Numbered from the stretch's first letter, positions 24,727-34,619 are shown. The stretch is DNA of 64,000 bases from Paludibacteraceae bacterium (GCA_024693065.1 JAILLP010000036.1:62001-126000); one strand, 5' to 3'. Numbers and translations: made by a program. The notes: generated by a model from the sequence alone, not told the origin.

Positions 24727-25740
24727 TTAATTCTTAACTCTCTTCAGATCAATCACCGTGATTTCCGCATCCACACCGACACGGGCAGGGAAGGTACATC
24801 CGAGCCCCACATTCACATACAACGACTGGGAGACATGATTTCCCATGACCGTATACAACCCAGCGTGTTCTGGGAACATACGAGAGGCAGGAGACCAACC
24901 CAAGACACGTATTTGCGCATCGTGCGTATGGCCGGAAAGCGTCAAAGGAATATCCGTTTTGGGCAACACCTCAGCCTTCCAATGGGTAGGATCATGGGTC
25001 ATGAGAACCTGGAAGCCCGTGGCACCATACCGAGCCTTGGACAGCACACCATATGCCACGGTATGGAAACCTTGGTCAGAACACGAATGGTTGTCGACCC
25101 CAAGGATGCACAATGTATCCTGCTCCCTTACGATCAGTCTGTTCTCATTGCGCAACAATTGCCACCCCAGTTCCTCTCGCATATACTTCGCCAAATCCTC
25201 GACCGCCCGCATCCGTGAGGCATTGTTCGCAAAGTCACGGCGATAAATCAGGAAATCATGATTGCCCAACACCGCCATCACACCATCCTTCGCCTTCATC
25301 TTTTTCAGCGCTGACGTAAAAGGCTCAGCCTCCTCCTTGCCTATCGTCACCAAATCACCCGTAAAGCATATCAGATCGGGATGTTGCGCATTCACGCTAT
25401 CCACAAAACGTTCCAAAGCCTTCGGTCTGTCATTAAACGTGGAGAGATGCAAGTCGGATATATGCACAATACGATAACCGTCAAAGGCGGAAGGCACATC
25501 CGCATGAGAAAAATCCACACGATTGACATCCAACCTGAAACGACCGAAAAAAAAGCCGTACGCAATGATGGACCAAGACAACACGACCAATCCAATAGTG
25601 GTCCATTTCCAGGGAGCATAGGAAACCGTGAAATGGAAGCACTTCCCTAACAACCATAAGATAGTCCACAGAAGATGGATGGATATGGACATAACCAGTG
25701 CCAAAAGAATCGGCAACAGCAAAACAAATTTCAAAGACAT
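24727..25740 (-). CDS. membrane-anchored metallophosphoesterase
   Basis: A 337-residue protein with two N-terminal membrane segments (LKFVLLLPILLALVMSISI and WTTIGLVVLSWSIIAYGFFF) and a calcineurin-type phosphoesterase domain facing out of the cytoplasm or toward the membrane. The dinuclear metal motifs are all present: HISDLHLS (DxH), FTGDLV (GD), VLGNHDF (GNHD) and LSGHTHD (GHTH). It resembles the YkuE/YaeI group, some of which act on lipid-linked phosphates; the substrate here is not evident. The ATG at 25740 is preferred over an in-frame TTG at 25815, which would add 25 residues without homologous character. Confidence 0.87.
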   Translation of the reverse strand: MSLKFVLLLPILLALVMSISIHLLWTILWLLGKCFHFTVSYAPWKWTTIGLVVLSWSIIAYGFFFGRFRLDVNRVDFSHADVPSAFDGYRIVHISDLHLSTFNDRPKALERFVDSVNAQHPDLICFTGDLVTIGKEEAEPFTSALKKMKAKDGVMAVLGNHDFLIYRRDFANNASRMRAVEDLAKYMREELGWQLLRNENRLIVREQDTLCILGVDNHSCSDQGFHTVAYGVLSKARYGATGFQVLMTHDPTHWKAEVLPKTDIPLTLSGHTHDAQIRVLGWSPASRMFPEHAGLYTVMGNHVSQSLYVNVGLGCTFPARVGVDAEITVIDLKRVKN

Positions 25741-25919
25741 AAATTCTGAATGATTATATAAAATCCAAAAATAGGAAAGATAGCGCAACGGACAAACGGG
25801 AGGAAATGGATACAACCATTTTTATGTTAATAACAGTTAATCGCCACAAAAAGGGAAAATAATCTGTCAAAATATGCATCAAAATCAATGATAAACATAC
25901 ACATACAAAATCTATTTTT

Positions 25920-25927
25920 TATATTTG
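25920..25927 (+). promoter_or_regulatory. -7 box of the GH3 gene
   Basis: TATATTTG fits TAnnTTTG, giving a start near 25934 and a leader of about 75 bases to the ATG at 26008. No clear -33 box. Confidence 0.45.
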
Positions 25928-26007
25928 CACTATGAATGTTTCGTAGGTGATTACTATTAACCGACAACGAATCTATCACATTCTTATTCTTATTGGCATG
26001 CAATGAA

Positions 26008-28344
26008 ATGAAAAGAATTGTAAAGAAACTAATTCTAATTGGAACAACGACGATAATGGCATCGTGCACAAACATAACGAAGGATTCCATTGATAAGCAA
26101 GTGGACGAGTTGTACAGCAAGATGAACCAAGAAGAGCGCATCGCACAGCTATGCGGAAAGATCCATGTGGAAAACTACTTCCACGAGGACGGCACACTCG
26201 ACACGCTAAAGTGCGAACGTGAGCTGAAAAACGGCATCGGGCATTTCTCCCAGTACGCCGTCGGGCAAAGGAAGAGTCCGGACGAACTGCGCGACATGGT
26301 GGCGAAGATGCAGGACTGGCTGATCCACAACACGTCCAATGGCATACCCGCCATCTTCCACGAGGAGGTGCTGAGCGGCATCGCCACCTACGATGCGACC
26401 GTTTATCCGCAACAAATAGGACTCGCCTGCTCCTTCAATCCGGAGCTGGCGGAAACCAAGACACGACAAACAGCCAACAACTTCAGGAAGATTGGAGGGC
26501 GCATGGCGCTGTCACCTATGGTTGACGTAGTCCGCAACCCATCCTTCAACCGGTTGGAAGAATCGTATGGAGAGGATGGTTACCTCTCCGCTGCCATGGG
26601 TGTAGCCTTTGTAAAAGGGTTACAAGGCGATGATCTGAAGACCGGCATCGCAGCCTGTAGCAAACACTTCCTTGGCTACGGTGGTGGATGCGATGCCCCA
26701 GAAAAAGAGTTGATGGAGGACATCATCCTACCACACGAAGCCATCATCCGTGAGGGAAAAAGCCAATGCATCATGACGGGCTACCACCCTTTCCATGGAA
26801 CGAAATGCGTGAGGAACAGTCAATTACAGCAAAAAATTCTCCGCACTTACCTCCAATTTGAGGGAACCACCTTCAGCGATTACTGGTCTGTCGACCAATC
26901 AGATGAAAGCAAGGACACACTGAGGAAAGCGGTCGAGGCCATCAACAACGGCAACGACGTGGACCTTCCGAACGGAGATTGTTACAAATACCTACCAGAA
27001 GCAATGCAGAAAGGGCTGGTTAGCGAAGAGACACTCGAAGCGGCGGTCAAACGCGTACTGAGGCTAAAAGCCCAATTGGGTCTGCTGGACAAAGACGCAA
27101 AGCTATACGAGGAGGGACACATCGAATTCGACACCCCGGAAGAGAGGGAAACCGCCTATCAGCTCGCCACGCAATCGGTCGTGCTCCTGAAAAACGACGG
27201 AACGCTTCCGCTCATCCGTCCTGAAAAGATATTCCTCACAGGCCCGAACGCCCATAGCATGTGGGCGATGCTAGGCGACTATACCTACCACTCCATGCGC
27301 TATTTCTGGCAATTGAAGATGGAAGACGACATGCACCCACATATCGTGAGCCTCAAGGAGGGTATGAGCGCCAAACTACCTAAGGAATGCACATTGGAAT
27401 ACAGCAGAGGATGCGACTGGACAGAGAAGGTGGAGACCATCATCGAAGAGGGAGGAGACTCACGGGCCGCCTACATGAGATCCATCCAGAACCGCCGCAT
27501 CGACAGCGGAGAGAAAGCAGACAGTGCGACCGCCCTGAAAATGGCCGCCCAGAGCGACGTTATCATCGCCGCCATGGGTGAGAACGTCATCCTATGCGGA
27601 GAAAACAGAGACCGCACCTCCCTCCGCCTTCCAGGTGAGCAGGAGCAATATGTGGAAAAACTCATCGCCACAGGCAAACCCGTCGTACTCATCCTATTCG
27701 GCGGACGAGCACAAATCATATCCGGCATCGCGGACAAATGCGCAGCCGTCATCCAAGCATGGTATCCTGGTGAAGAGGGAGGAAACGCCTTGGCGGACAT
27801 CCTCTATGGGAACGTCAACCCGTCAGGCAAACTAAGTATCAGTTACCCTGCGGAAGAAATGCATGAACCCATATGCTACAACTACGGAATCGAGAACGAC
27901 AAACGCATCGCCTACCCGTTCGGCTACGGCCTCTCCTACACCACTTTCGAATACTCCAACTTAGACATGAGCTCCAATTTCCAAACCACAGATTCGGAGA
28001 TCGAGCTGAGTTTCGACGTGACCAACACTGGCAAATACGAAGGAGACGAAATCGTACAAATATACCTTTCACCTGTACACATGCAATTACCAGCTAAAAT
28101 AAAACCGATACAACTGCAGGGATTCAAACGTGTATCACTAAAGCCAGGCGAGACGAAGACCGTGGAGTTTGTCCTCAGCACAGAGCAATTCGGATTTTAC
28201 AACAAAGGCAGATGGTCAATCAACGGAGGTAAATATATCGTGAAGATAGGCGCATCCAGCACGGACATATGTCTACAAAAGGAGGTCAGCCTAGGCGGTG
28301 ACCAACGCTCCATACTCCTTAGGAAAAAATACTTCGCGGAATAG
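26008..28344 (+). CDS. glycoside hydrolase family 3 lipoprotein
   Basis: A 778-residue enzyme that probably removes terminal beta-linked sugars (glucosidase or xylosidase type). The lipobox MASC at residues 14-17 after a basic, hydrophobic leader indicates lipid anchoring. The (beta/alpha)8 domain (about 40-360) includes the GH3 landmarks SYGEDGYLSAAMG, a CSKHFLGYGGG segment and TTFSDYW, whose Asp is the expected nucleophile. The alpha/beta sandwich follows, with FGGRAQI and WYPGEEGGNALADILYG. The C terminus is a fibronectin-III-like domain (SFDVTNTGKYEGDEIVQIYL). ATG at 26008 replaces the TTG at 25993. No SusC/SusD pair is adjacent. Confidence 0.9.
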   Translation: MKRIVKKLILIGTTTIMASCTNITKDSIDKQVDELYSKMNQEERIAQLCGKIHVENYFHEDGTLDTLKCERELKNGIGHFSQYAVGQRKSPDELRDMVAKMQDWLIHNTSNGIPAIFHEEVLSGIATYDATVYPQQIGLACSFNPELAETKTRQTANNFRKIGGRMALSPMVDVVRNPSFNRLEESYGEDGYLSAAMGVAFVKGLQGDDLKTGIAACSKHFLGYGGGCDAPEKELMEDIILPHEAIIREGKSQCIMTGYHPFHGTKCVRNSQLQQKILRTYLQFEGTTFSDYWSVDQSDESKDTLRKAVEAINNGNDVDLPNGDCYKYLPEAMQKGLVSEETLEAAVKRVLRLKAQLGLLDKDAKLYEEGHIEFDTPEERETAYQLATQSVVLLKNDGTLPLIRPEKIFLTGPNAHSMWAMLGDYTYHSMRYFWQLKMEDDMHPHIVSLKEGMSAKLPKECTLEYSRGCDWTEKVETIIEEGGDSRAAYMRSIQNRRIDSGEKADSATALKMAAQSDVIIAAMGENVILCGENRDRTSLRLPGEQEQYVEKLIATGKPVVLILFGGRAQIISGIADKCAAVIQAWYPGEEGGNALADILYGNVNPSGKLSISYPAEEMHEPICYNYGIENDKRIAYPFGYGLSYTTFEYSNLDMSSNFQTTDSEIELSFDVTNTGKYEGDEIVQIYLSPVHMQLPAKIKPIQLQGFKRVSLKPGETKTVEFVLSTEQFGFYNKGRWSINGGKYIVKIGASSTDICLQKEVSLGGDQRSILLRKKYFAE

Positions 28345-28350
28345 TCCCCC

Positions 28351-28374
28351 CTAAAGTCTAGAGTCTAAAGTCTA
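28351..28374. repeat. CTAAAGTCT intergenic repeat, copy 2 (inverted relative to copy 1)
   Basis: CTAAAGTCTAGAGTCTAAAG then TCT: the reverse complement of the motif at 24671-24717. It fills the 27 bases between the GH3 stop and the rsmE stop and includes that stop codon. Confidence 0.55.
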
Positions 28375-29073
28375 TTCATTCAGCACATGAATCGTGTGGC
28401 AAGCCATCAGACCAGCCGTTTCAGTGCGTAGGCGACTGTTACCCAAAGAAACAGGGACAAATCCATGCTCCATGGCCAAACGGACCTCCTCCTCGCTGAA
28501 GTCACCTTCAGGGCCAATCAGGATAATCACGTCGGAAGATTTTCCATAGACCTTGGCGAGAGACTTCTTATCCTGTTCATAACAATGAGCGATATACTTT
28601 TCGCCCTGGAAATCAGCATATTTTTTTACGAACTGAGCAAATGGAACCATCTCGTTCACTGCAGGCAGCATAGCCTTCTTGGACTGTTTCATAGCGGAGA
28701 CCATAATCTTCTCCAAACGGTCGGTCTTCACCACCTTACGCTCCGAATGGTCACACAACAAAGGAGTCACCACACTCACACCCACCTCCGTCACCTTCTC
28801 GGCGAACCACTCCATACGGTCCATGTTCTTCGTGGGTGCGATGGCGATATGGATATGGCAAGGAAGCACATTAAACGCTTCTCTCTTCTCCAACACACGC
28901 ACTTCACACTTCTTATGGTGTGCAAAGGATATTTCAGCCGTATAATAATTACCACAGCCATCCACCAACTCAACGAGGTCGCCCTCCTTCAGACGAAGGA
29001 CTTTCACAGCATGTTGGGACTCCTCCTCCGACAGAAAATTAGATTTCTCTATATCCGGTGCGTAAAAAAACAT
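28372..29073 (-). CDS. rsmE: 16S rRNA (uracil-1498-N3)-methyltransferase
   Basis: RsmE methylates N3 of U1498 in 16S rRNA in the 30S subunit. The 233-residue length is typical. The N-terminal PUA-like domain (HAVKVLRLKEGDLVELVDG) is followed by the SPOUT knot with VILIGPEGDFSEEEV and LGNSRLRTETAG, which form the SAM-binding knot. An upstream in-frame start at 29115 adds 14 unrelated residues; the ATG at 29073 (MFFYAPDIEKSN) matches the family. It lies just downstream of folD. Confidence 0.94.
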   Translation of the reverse strand: MFFYAPDIEKSNFLSEEESQHAVKVLRLKEGDLVELVDGCGNYYTAEISFAHHKKCEVRVLEKREAFNVLPCHIHIAIAPTKNMDRMEWFAEKVTEVGVSVVTPLLCDHSERKVVKTDRLEKIMVSAMKQSKKAMLPAVNEMVPFAQFVKKYADFQGEKYIAHCYEQDKKSLAKVYGKSSDVIILIGPEGDFSEEEVRLAMEHGFVPVSLGNSRLRTETAGLMACHTIHVLNE

Positions 29074-29078
29074 ATGCT

Positions 29079-29112
29079 TAAAAATAAGTAGGGACACACC
29101 GAAATATGTCCC
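29079..29112 (-). terminator. hairpin after folD
   Basis: GGGACA (29091-29096) pairs with TGTCCC (29107-29112). On the minus strand TTATTTTTAAG follows. It lies between the folD stop and the rsmE ATG and could terminate or attenuate the folD transcript. Confidence 0.55.
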
Positions 29113-29137
29113 CACAATGTATTCAATTAAGACTTAA

Positions 29138-30019
29138 TTACTTATAAATCGCCTTCTTGCCTGCGAGCAAAGTGTTCTTCAGCAAGGAGCAGATCGTCAT
29201 AGGGCCTACGCCACCCGGAACCGGAGTGATGTAGCTACACTTAGGAGCCACGTTCTCGAAATCGACGTCGCCCGTCAATTTGAAGCCAGTCTTCGTCGTA
29301 GCGCAAGGCACACGCGTCGTACCCACGTCGATCACGACAGCACCCTCCTTCACCATGTCTGCGGTAAGGAACTTAGGGGAACCCATCGCGGCGATCAAGA
29401 TATCAGCTTGGAGCGTCAACTCCTTCAGGTTCTTCGTGCGGCTATGGCAGATCGTCACGGTAGCGTCGCCCGGGTAAGCCTTTTGCATCATCAGAGAAGC
29501 CACCGGCTTGCCGACGATATTGCTACGGCCGATCACCACGCAGTGTTTACCCTTCGTGTCGATGTCGTAACGTTTCAACAGTTCGAGGATACCCGCCGGT
29601 GTGGCGGAGACGAACGAAGGCAGACCGATAGAGGTACGGCCCACGTTGATCGGATGGAAGCCATCCACATCCTTGCGGTAATCGATAGCCTCGATCACCT
29701 TCTGCTCAGAGATATGCTTAGGCAAAGGAAGCTGCACGATGAATCCGTCCACATCGTCATCATGGTTCAACACATCAATTTGTTTGAGGAGTTCCTCTTC
29801 CGTCACATCCGCCTCGAAACAGATCTTCGTGGATTTAAATCCGACCTGTTCACAAGACTTCACCTTATGGGCGACGTACGTTTCACTACCTCCGTCATGA
29901 CCGACAATGATAACAGCCAAGTGAGGAGTCTTCTCACCTCTAGCCTTTATGTCAGCCACCTCTTGCGCGATTTCCTGCTTGATTTGATCAGCAATCGCTT
30001 TTCCGTCAATCAATTGCAT
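29138..30019 (-). CDS. folD: methylenetetrahydrofolate dehydrogenase / methenyltetrahydrofolate cyclohydrolase
   Basis: FolD interconverts 5,10-methylene- and 10-formyl-tetrahydrofolate with NADP. It has 293 residues, a standard length. Visible landmarks are [18 protein letters not shown] with the catalytic Tyr and Lys, VQLPLPKHI, and [11 protein letters not shown]-like substrate loop here as [13 protein letters not shown]. The nucleotide-binding segment is [17 protein letters not shown], with [10 protein letters not shown] near the C terminus. It starts 13 bases after the ffh stop, so the two are probably co-transcribed. Its product is the substrate of PurU in the same window. Confidence 0.96.
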   Translation of the reverse strand: MQLIDGKAIADQIKQEIAQEVADIKARGEKTPHLAVIIVGHDGGSETYVAHKVKSCEQVGFKSTKICFEADVTEEELLKQIDVLNHDDDVDGFIVQLPLPKHISEQKVIEAIDYRKDVDGFHPINVGRTSIGLPSFVSATPAGILELLKRYDIDTKGKHCVVIGRSNIVGKPVASLMMQKAYPGDATVTICHSRTKNLKELTLQADILIAAMGSPKFLTADMVKEGAVVIDVGTTRVPCATTKTGFKLTGDVDFENVAPKCSYITPVPGGVGPMTICSLLKNTLLAGKKAIYK

Positions 30020-30032
30020 AACAATATATTAA

Positions 30033-31352
30033 TTATCTACGTCCAATTTTAAATTTACCTCCCTGGTTCTGCGTGATGGCACGCATCAGCTTGCGGGTCT
30101 CGTCGAATTGCTTGATAAGGCGATTAACCTCTTGGATGTCAGTACCACTACCCTTCGCAATCCTCATGCGACGGGAGCTATCCAAAATCGCAGGATTGGT
30201 GCGCTCACGGGGCGTCATGGAATAGATGATCGCCTCGACGCTTTTAAAGGCATTGTCATCGATATCCACATTCTTCAGCGCCTTGCCGACGCCTGGGATC
30301 ATGGAAGCCAAGTCCTTCAGGTTACCCATCTTCTTCACCTGCTGGATCTGCGCCAAGAAGTCGTTGAAATCGAACTGGTTCTTCGAAATCTTCTTCTGCA
30401 GCTTGCGCGCCTCGTTCTCGTCGTATTGCTCCTGGGCACGCTCCACCAAAGAGACGATATCACCCATGCCGAGGATACGGTCAGCCATACGCTCAGGGTG
30501 GAAGACGTCGATCGCCTCCATCTTCTCGCCCGTACCGATGAACTTGATAGGCTTGTTCACCACGGAACGGATGGAAAGGGCGGCACCACCACGGGTATCA
30601 CCGTCCAACTTCGTAAGCACCACGCCGTCGAAGTCGAGGCGGTCGTTGAACTCCTTAGCCGTATTGACAGCGTCCTGACCCGTCATGGAATCCACGACGA
30701 AGAGGATCTCGTTCGGATTGATGGCAGCCTTGATGGCGGCGATCTCGCTCATCATCTGCTCATCGACCGCCAATCGACCCGCCGTATCTATGATCACGAC
30801 ATCATGGCCCTTGGATTTCGCCTCCTGAATAGCATTCATAGCGATTGAAACAGGATCCTTGCTCTCCAGTTCAGCGTATACAGGCACACCGATCTGTTCG
30901 CCCAACACCTTCAACTGCTCGATGGCAGCGGGACGATAGACGTCGCAAGCCACCAGGAACGGGTTCTTGGATTTCTTCGTCTTGAGCATATTCGCCAATT
31001 TGCCTGAGAAGGTAGTCTTACCGGAACCTTGCAGACCAGACATCAAAATCACCGAAGGCTTACCATCCAGATTAATATCCGTGGAGGTGCCGCCCATCAG
31101 TTGCGCCAACTCGTCGTGCACGATTTTGACCATCAACTGGCTCGGTTTCACCGAGGTGAGCACATTTTGTCCCAGCGCCTTCTCCTTCACAGTGTCGGTG
31201 AACGTCTTCGCCACCTTATAGTTCACGTCGGCGTTCAAAAGAGCCTTACGGACATCCTTCAACGTCTCCGCCACATTAACCTCTGTAATCTTACCTTCAC
31301 CCTTCAAAATCTTGAAGGAACGTTCTAATCTTTCGCCTAAACTTTCGAACAT
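30033..31352 (-). CDS. ffh: signal recognition particle GTPase
   Basis: Ffh binds signal sequences and the SRP RNA and targets ribosomes to FtsY at the inner membrane. The 439-residue protein has the N domain, then the G domain with GLQGSGKTTFSGKLA (P loop), VACDVYRPAAIEQL, IIDTAGRLAVD and TKLDGDTRGGAAL. The methionine-rich M domain (from about 310) includes PRERTNPAILDSSRRMRIAKGSG, the RNA-binding helix-turn-helix. It heads a leftward unit with folD. Confidence 0.97.
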   Translation of the reverse strand: MFESLGERLERSFKILKGEGKITEVNVAETLKDVRKALLNADVNYKVAKTFTDTVKEKALGQNVLTSVKPSQLMVKIVHDELAQLMGGTSTDINLDGKPSVILMSGLQGSGKTTFSGKLANMLKTKKSKNPFLVACDVYRPAAIEQLKVLGEQIGVPVYAELESKDPVSIAMNAIQEAKSKGHDVVIIDTAGRLAVDEQMMSEIAAIKAAINPNEILFVVDSMTGQDAVNTAKEFNDRLDFDGVVLTKLDGDTRGGAALSIRSVVNKPIKFIGTGEKMEAIDVFHPERMADRILGMGDIVSLVERAQEQYDENEARKLQKKISKNQFDFNDFLAQIQQVKKMGNLKDLASMIPGVGKALKNVDIDDNAFKSVEAIIYSMTPRERTNPAILDSSRRMRIAKGSGTDIQEVNRLIKQFDETRKLMRAITQNQGGKFKIGRR

Positions 31353-31378
31353 AACTGATTTTCTATCAATATTTTAAA

Positions 31379-31951
31379 TTATTTTTCATTTAATTCTGGG
31401 ATTTGGAAAGAAACGATTTTCTCAATCCATTTCTTCCTATTCTTATCCACCGTCTTTGTGAAAGACTCCTCCTTCGTGTCATAATAACGATGGCGGAAGC
31501 GGAAGAGCACCACGCGGTCCCCCACGCTCTTGTATCGGCAGAAGTTCCACTCGAGCACGAAAGGCTTTCCACCCTGCACGTTTCCCTGCGTATATTCCAG
31601 CCATATTTCGTCCGGGAACTTGCTCTCCAATTGGTCAAAACTGAACACGATGCTCTGTTCCTTCATGACAGCCAAATCCGCCATTTGGTTCTTCACCTCG
31701 TCCTCCTTTGTTTTGCCACTGTTCGAGAGTTCCAGGACCACCTTTTTCTCGAACTTAGCCAAATTATCCTTCGGGCGGATGAATTCCTCCATCACACGGC
31801 CGTTCCTCGTCTTAGCAGACCACTTCAGTTGGTAAGACTCATCGTCCAACGTGATTTTTTGGAACCCGAAGAAATCCTTTTGGGCGTACGACACGAGCGA
31901 TACCAGCATCATACCGACCCAACATATAATCAAACGTCTCATTTTATCCAT
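31379..31951 (-). CDS. small secreted protein of unknown function
   Basis: I do not recognise this family. The 190-residue protein has a signal peptide (MRRLIICWVGMMLVSLVSYAQ). The mature part is mixed-charge with several aromatic beta-strand-like segments (KPFVLEWNFCRYKS, VVLFRFRHRYYD) and one lone Cys. It is most likely periplasmic. It precedes ffh by 26 bases in the same direction but is probably not functionally linked. ATG at 31951 is chosen; 31942 is an alternative. Confidence 0.6.
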   Translation of the reverse strand: MDKMRRLIICWVGMMLVSLVSYAQKDFFGFQKITLDDESYQLKWSAKTRNGRVMEEFIRPKDNLAKFEKKVVLELSNSGKTKEDEVKNQMADLAVMKEQSIVFSFDQLESKFPDEIWLEYTQGNVQGGKPFVLEWNFCRYKSVGDRVVLFRFRHRYYDTKEESFTKTVDKNRKKWIEKIVSFQIPELNEK

Positions 31952-32123
31952 AGTCAATATATACCTATAATTGAACGCGTAAAGTTACTAATTTTATCAA
32001 TAGCAAAGTAGATTATTCTGCCATCGCAGGAAAAAAAACGAACGAACCTAAGTTTTTTGAGACTACATAAGAAAGTTTTCAGATGAAAAAGGAAGCTTTT
32101 CACCCTTTGTAAAAAAAAATCAT

Positions 32124-32131
32124 TACCTTTG
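32124..32131 (+). promoter_or_regulatory. -7 box of the pentapeptide-like lipoprotein gene
   Basis: TACCTTTG fits TAnnTTTG. Transcription from near 32138 supports the ATG at 32164 rather than upstream in-frame starts. TTTG at 32106-32109 is only 14 bases upstream, so the -33 element is poor. Confidence 0.42.
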
Positions 32132-32163
32132 TGGAATGTATAATGGTTGTGTACTTCAAAAGA

Positions 32164-33105
32164 ATGAGGAAATTACTGATTATATTATGCATGGGATTAT
32201 GTTTCGTTTCCTGCACAAAAGCGCAGAATGAAAAAGAGGCTACGATGAAGGAATACCAGGCGAAAGACATAGTCAAGCTCATCAACAAGGGGAAAACCAT
32301 CCTCTTCGTCAACGCCATCATCAAAGACGACCTGGATTTCTCAGCCATCAATGATATGGACATGGCTAGTCCGACATGTTTCACCGCGCACGTTCCCAGC
32401 ACCATATATTTCCAAAGTTGCGTATTCCTAGGAGAAGTGAAAGGCTATGGAAGCAAGCAAATCAATCAAAAAAACATACCCGTAAAAACCCGTTTCGCCC
32501 GCAACGTGCAATTCCTGGATTGCGACTTCAGGAAAGGAGTGGACTTCAGCGAGGCGAGGTTCGACGAGGGTGTCCATTTCAACAAATCAGTATTTAGGAA
32601 AGAAGCCTCATTCAACAATATCCTATCCATCGGACAGAAAAACCAATGGTGGGAGATTGAGGCAGACTCCACCTTCATGATGTGCGGGGCCATCTTCCGC
32701 GGCGACCTCAACATGATGGATGCGGATTTCAAGCAGGATGCCTCTCTGCAAGGAATAAATGTCAACGACTTACAGATCAGCAATCTTCATTCGGCTGGAG
32801 GATTCGATCTCTCCACCTCCACCATCAACGGATACTTCATTTCGAACTATGCGACCTGTGAAGACATGGTTTCGCTTTCCTTCTGCAAATTCGGTGGACG
32901 GACGGACATCGTCGGCTCCACCTTCGAAAAGGGATGTGAAATGGAAAGGTCCCTGTTCTATGGGGAGTTGAACCTGAGCCAGTCCAACTTCAAGGCAGGA
33001 CTTAACACGAAGGATGCGCATTTCCTCCTTCAACCCAAAACGGAGGAGACCCACTTTGAAAAAGATTCGGTTCCGTCATTTGATGGATTTAACATAAACA
33101 AGTAA
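32164..33105 (+). CDS. lipoprotein with pentapeptide-like repeats
   Basis: A 313-residue lipoprotein (lipobox CFVSC after MRKLLIILCMGL). The mature region shows phenylalanine/leucine-centred ladders such as FLDCDFRKGVDFSEARFDEG and SFCKFGGRTDIVGSTFEKG. These fit a degenerate pentapeptide-repeat right-handed quadrilateral helix (about residues 115-290). Pentapeptide lipoproteins have no single function. It lies 31 bases upstream of a C1 peptidase lipoprotein and is probably co-transcribed with it, suggesting a surface or periplasmic pair. The ATG at 32164 places the signal peptide correctly. Confidence 0.68.
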   Translation: MRKLLIILCMGLCFVSCTKAQNEKEATMKEYQAKDIVKLINKGKTILFVNAIIKDDLDFSAINDMDMASPTCFTAHVPSTIYFQSCVFLGEVKGYGSKQINQKNIPVKTRFARNVQFLDCDFRKGVDFSEARFDEGVHFNKSVFRKEASFNNILSIGQKNQWWEIEADSTFMMCGAIFRGDLNMMDADFKQDASLQGINVNDLQISNLHSAGGFDLSTSTINGYFISNYATCEDMVSLSFCKFGGRTDIVGSTFEKGCEMERSLFYGELNLSQSNFKAGLNTKDAHFLLQPKTEETHFEKDSVPSFDGFNINK

Positions 33106-33136
33106 AATTATTTATAACCTAAAAAACATAATCGAC

Positions 33137-34588
33137 ATGATGAAATTTTTCAGAAACAAGATTGCCGCCATCATATTGGGTGTGCCGGTATTCTTCATGG
33201 CTTCCTGTACGGAAGAAGAGACTCAACAACTGATTGATCTCGCCATAAGCATCTTCGCATCCATGTTGGGATACGATCCGAACGGAGAGAACTGGGAAGA
33301 CACGGATGACGAGTTGGACGGAGATGATGTGACCTCCACATCCAAGAGTTGGGAGCAATATTGCCCTCCAGTAGGCAACCAAGGCGAATACGGAACCTGT
33401 GTAGCTTGGGCGACTTCCTATGGTCTTAAGACCACGTTGAACATGATCGACGGCACATGGAGCACCTCCAACAAGAACAGCAGCAGCTACCAATGTAGCC
33501 CAGTTGACCTATGGCACAGCATGCGCTCCAACTATAGCTCCGAAGTGAGCAAAGGTTGTGGCGGATCTAGCTTCGACCCTGCCTTCAAAGCCATGCAGAA
33601 CAAAGGAGTGGCCACATTGAGCAATGTGCCTTTCAACAACCAAAAGATGACTTGCGATGGCGTGTCAGGAAAGGGTCTGTCCAGCAATAAGATCACCACT
33701 TACCGCACCGTCGCATACAGTGCGGACATGAGCACTGACGGAAAAGCTTACGGTATGACCGTCAATAACATCAAAGCGCACCTGGAGAAGGGTCCTCTCG
33801 TTATCGGCGCAAGATTGGGCGAGAAATTCATGTCTTGGAACAGTAGCGCCGTCATCACAAACGACACGAAAGATTACAAAGGACAACATGCCTACCACGC
33901 CATGATGCTCGTCGGTTTCGATGACAACAGGAAAGCATTCCGCATACAGAACTCTTGGGGAAAGAACAGTTGGGGAGACGAAGGTATGATTTGGGTAGGA
34001 TATAACTTCTTCATCAACCAATTCTGCTTCGGTGTATGGAGCGCAAGCAACACCGCCTCCAGCTCAGCGGCACCTCGCAAAACAACGGGGAACGACATCA
34101 GCGTGAAGGTCATCTCCGACACTGAGCAGAACATGGATGGCGACAGAACCGTGAAATACACAATCACTAACAACGGCGCCAATCCAATCAACACGAAGGA
34201 CTACTCCATCATCTACTTGCTCTTCCAAGCAAGGAACCTGTCACAAAAGCAAATCTTGTTCGACAACGAGAAGAACATGACGTTGGAGTCTGGACAAAGC
34301 ATCACAGTGGAGAAACACTACAACATCCCTGTCAGCGTCAAAGCGGGCAACTACTACACCGCACTCATCGCCAACCCATACGACGAGATGGAAGACGACA
34401 ACCAGGCGAACAACTTCAGCTACATGACGGGCAAGAACATGGCTTCCTTCTACGTGACAGGAGGAAGATTGTTCAACAACTCAAACGGCACATCAATAGT
34501 TAGTTCTATAGTCGACAAGGACCACGCCAACGCTTACAGAAACAGCGAGGTCCAGAACTCTTTAATTAGAATGAAAAAAGCGAAGTAA
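33137..34588 (+). CDS. papain-family (C1) cysteine peptidase lipoprotein
   Basis: A 483-residue lipoprotein (lipobox FMASC, about residues 20-24). After a short acidic linker the C1 peptidase domain begins (about 70-310). The oxyanion Gln and nucleophile Cys lie in VGNQGEYGTCVAWA, the catalytic His in QHAYHAMMLVGFD and the Asn in RIQNSWGKNSWGDEG, so it should be active. The C-terminal 150 residues are a CARDB-like beta-sandwich (VKYTITNNGANPIN). No obvious inhibitory propeptide is present; the short acidic segment is too small. A bidirectional terminator follows. Confidence 0.86.
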   Translation: MMKFFRNKIAAIILGVPVFFMASCTEEETQQLIDLAISIFASMLGYDPNGENWEDTDDELDGDDVTSTSKSWEQYCPPVGNQGEYGTCVAWATSYGLKTTLNMIDGTWSTSNKNSSSYQCSPVDLWHSMRSNYSSEVSKGCGGSSFDPAFKAMQNKGVATLSNVPFNNQKMTCDGVSGKGLSSNKITTYRTVAYSADMSTDGKAYGMTVNNIKAHLEKGPLVIGARLGEKFMSWNSSAVITNDTKDYKGQHAYHAMMLVGFDDNRKAFRIQNSWGKNSWGDEGMIWVGYNFFINQFCFGVWSASNTASSSAAPRKTTGNDISVKVISDTEQNMDGDRTVKYTITNNGANPINTKDYSIIYLLFQARNLSQKQILFDNEKNMTLESGQSITVEKHYNIPVSVKAGNYYTALIANPYDEMEDDNQANNFSYMTGKNMASFYVTGGRLFNNSNGTSIVSSIVDKDHANAYRNSEVQNSLIRMKKAK

Positions 34589-34619
34589 GAGTTCCTCTTT
34601 TCATTAATTAAACAACAAA

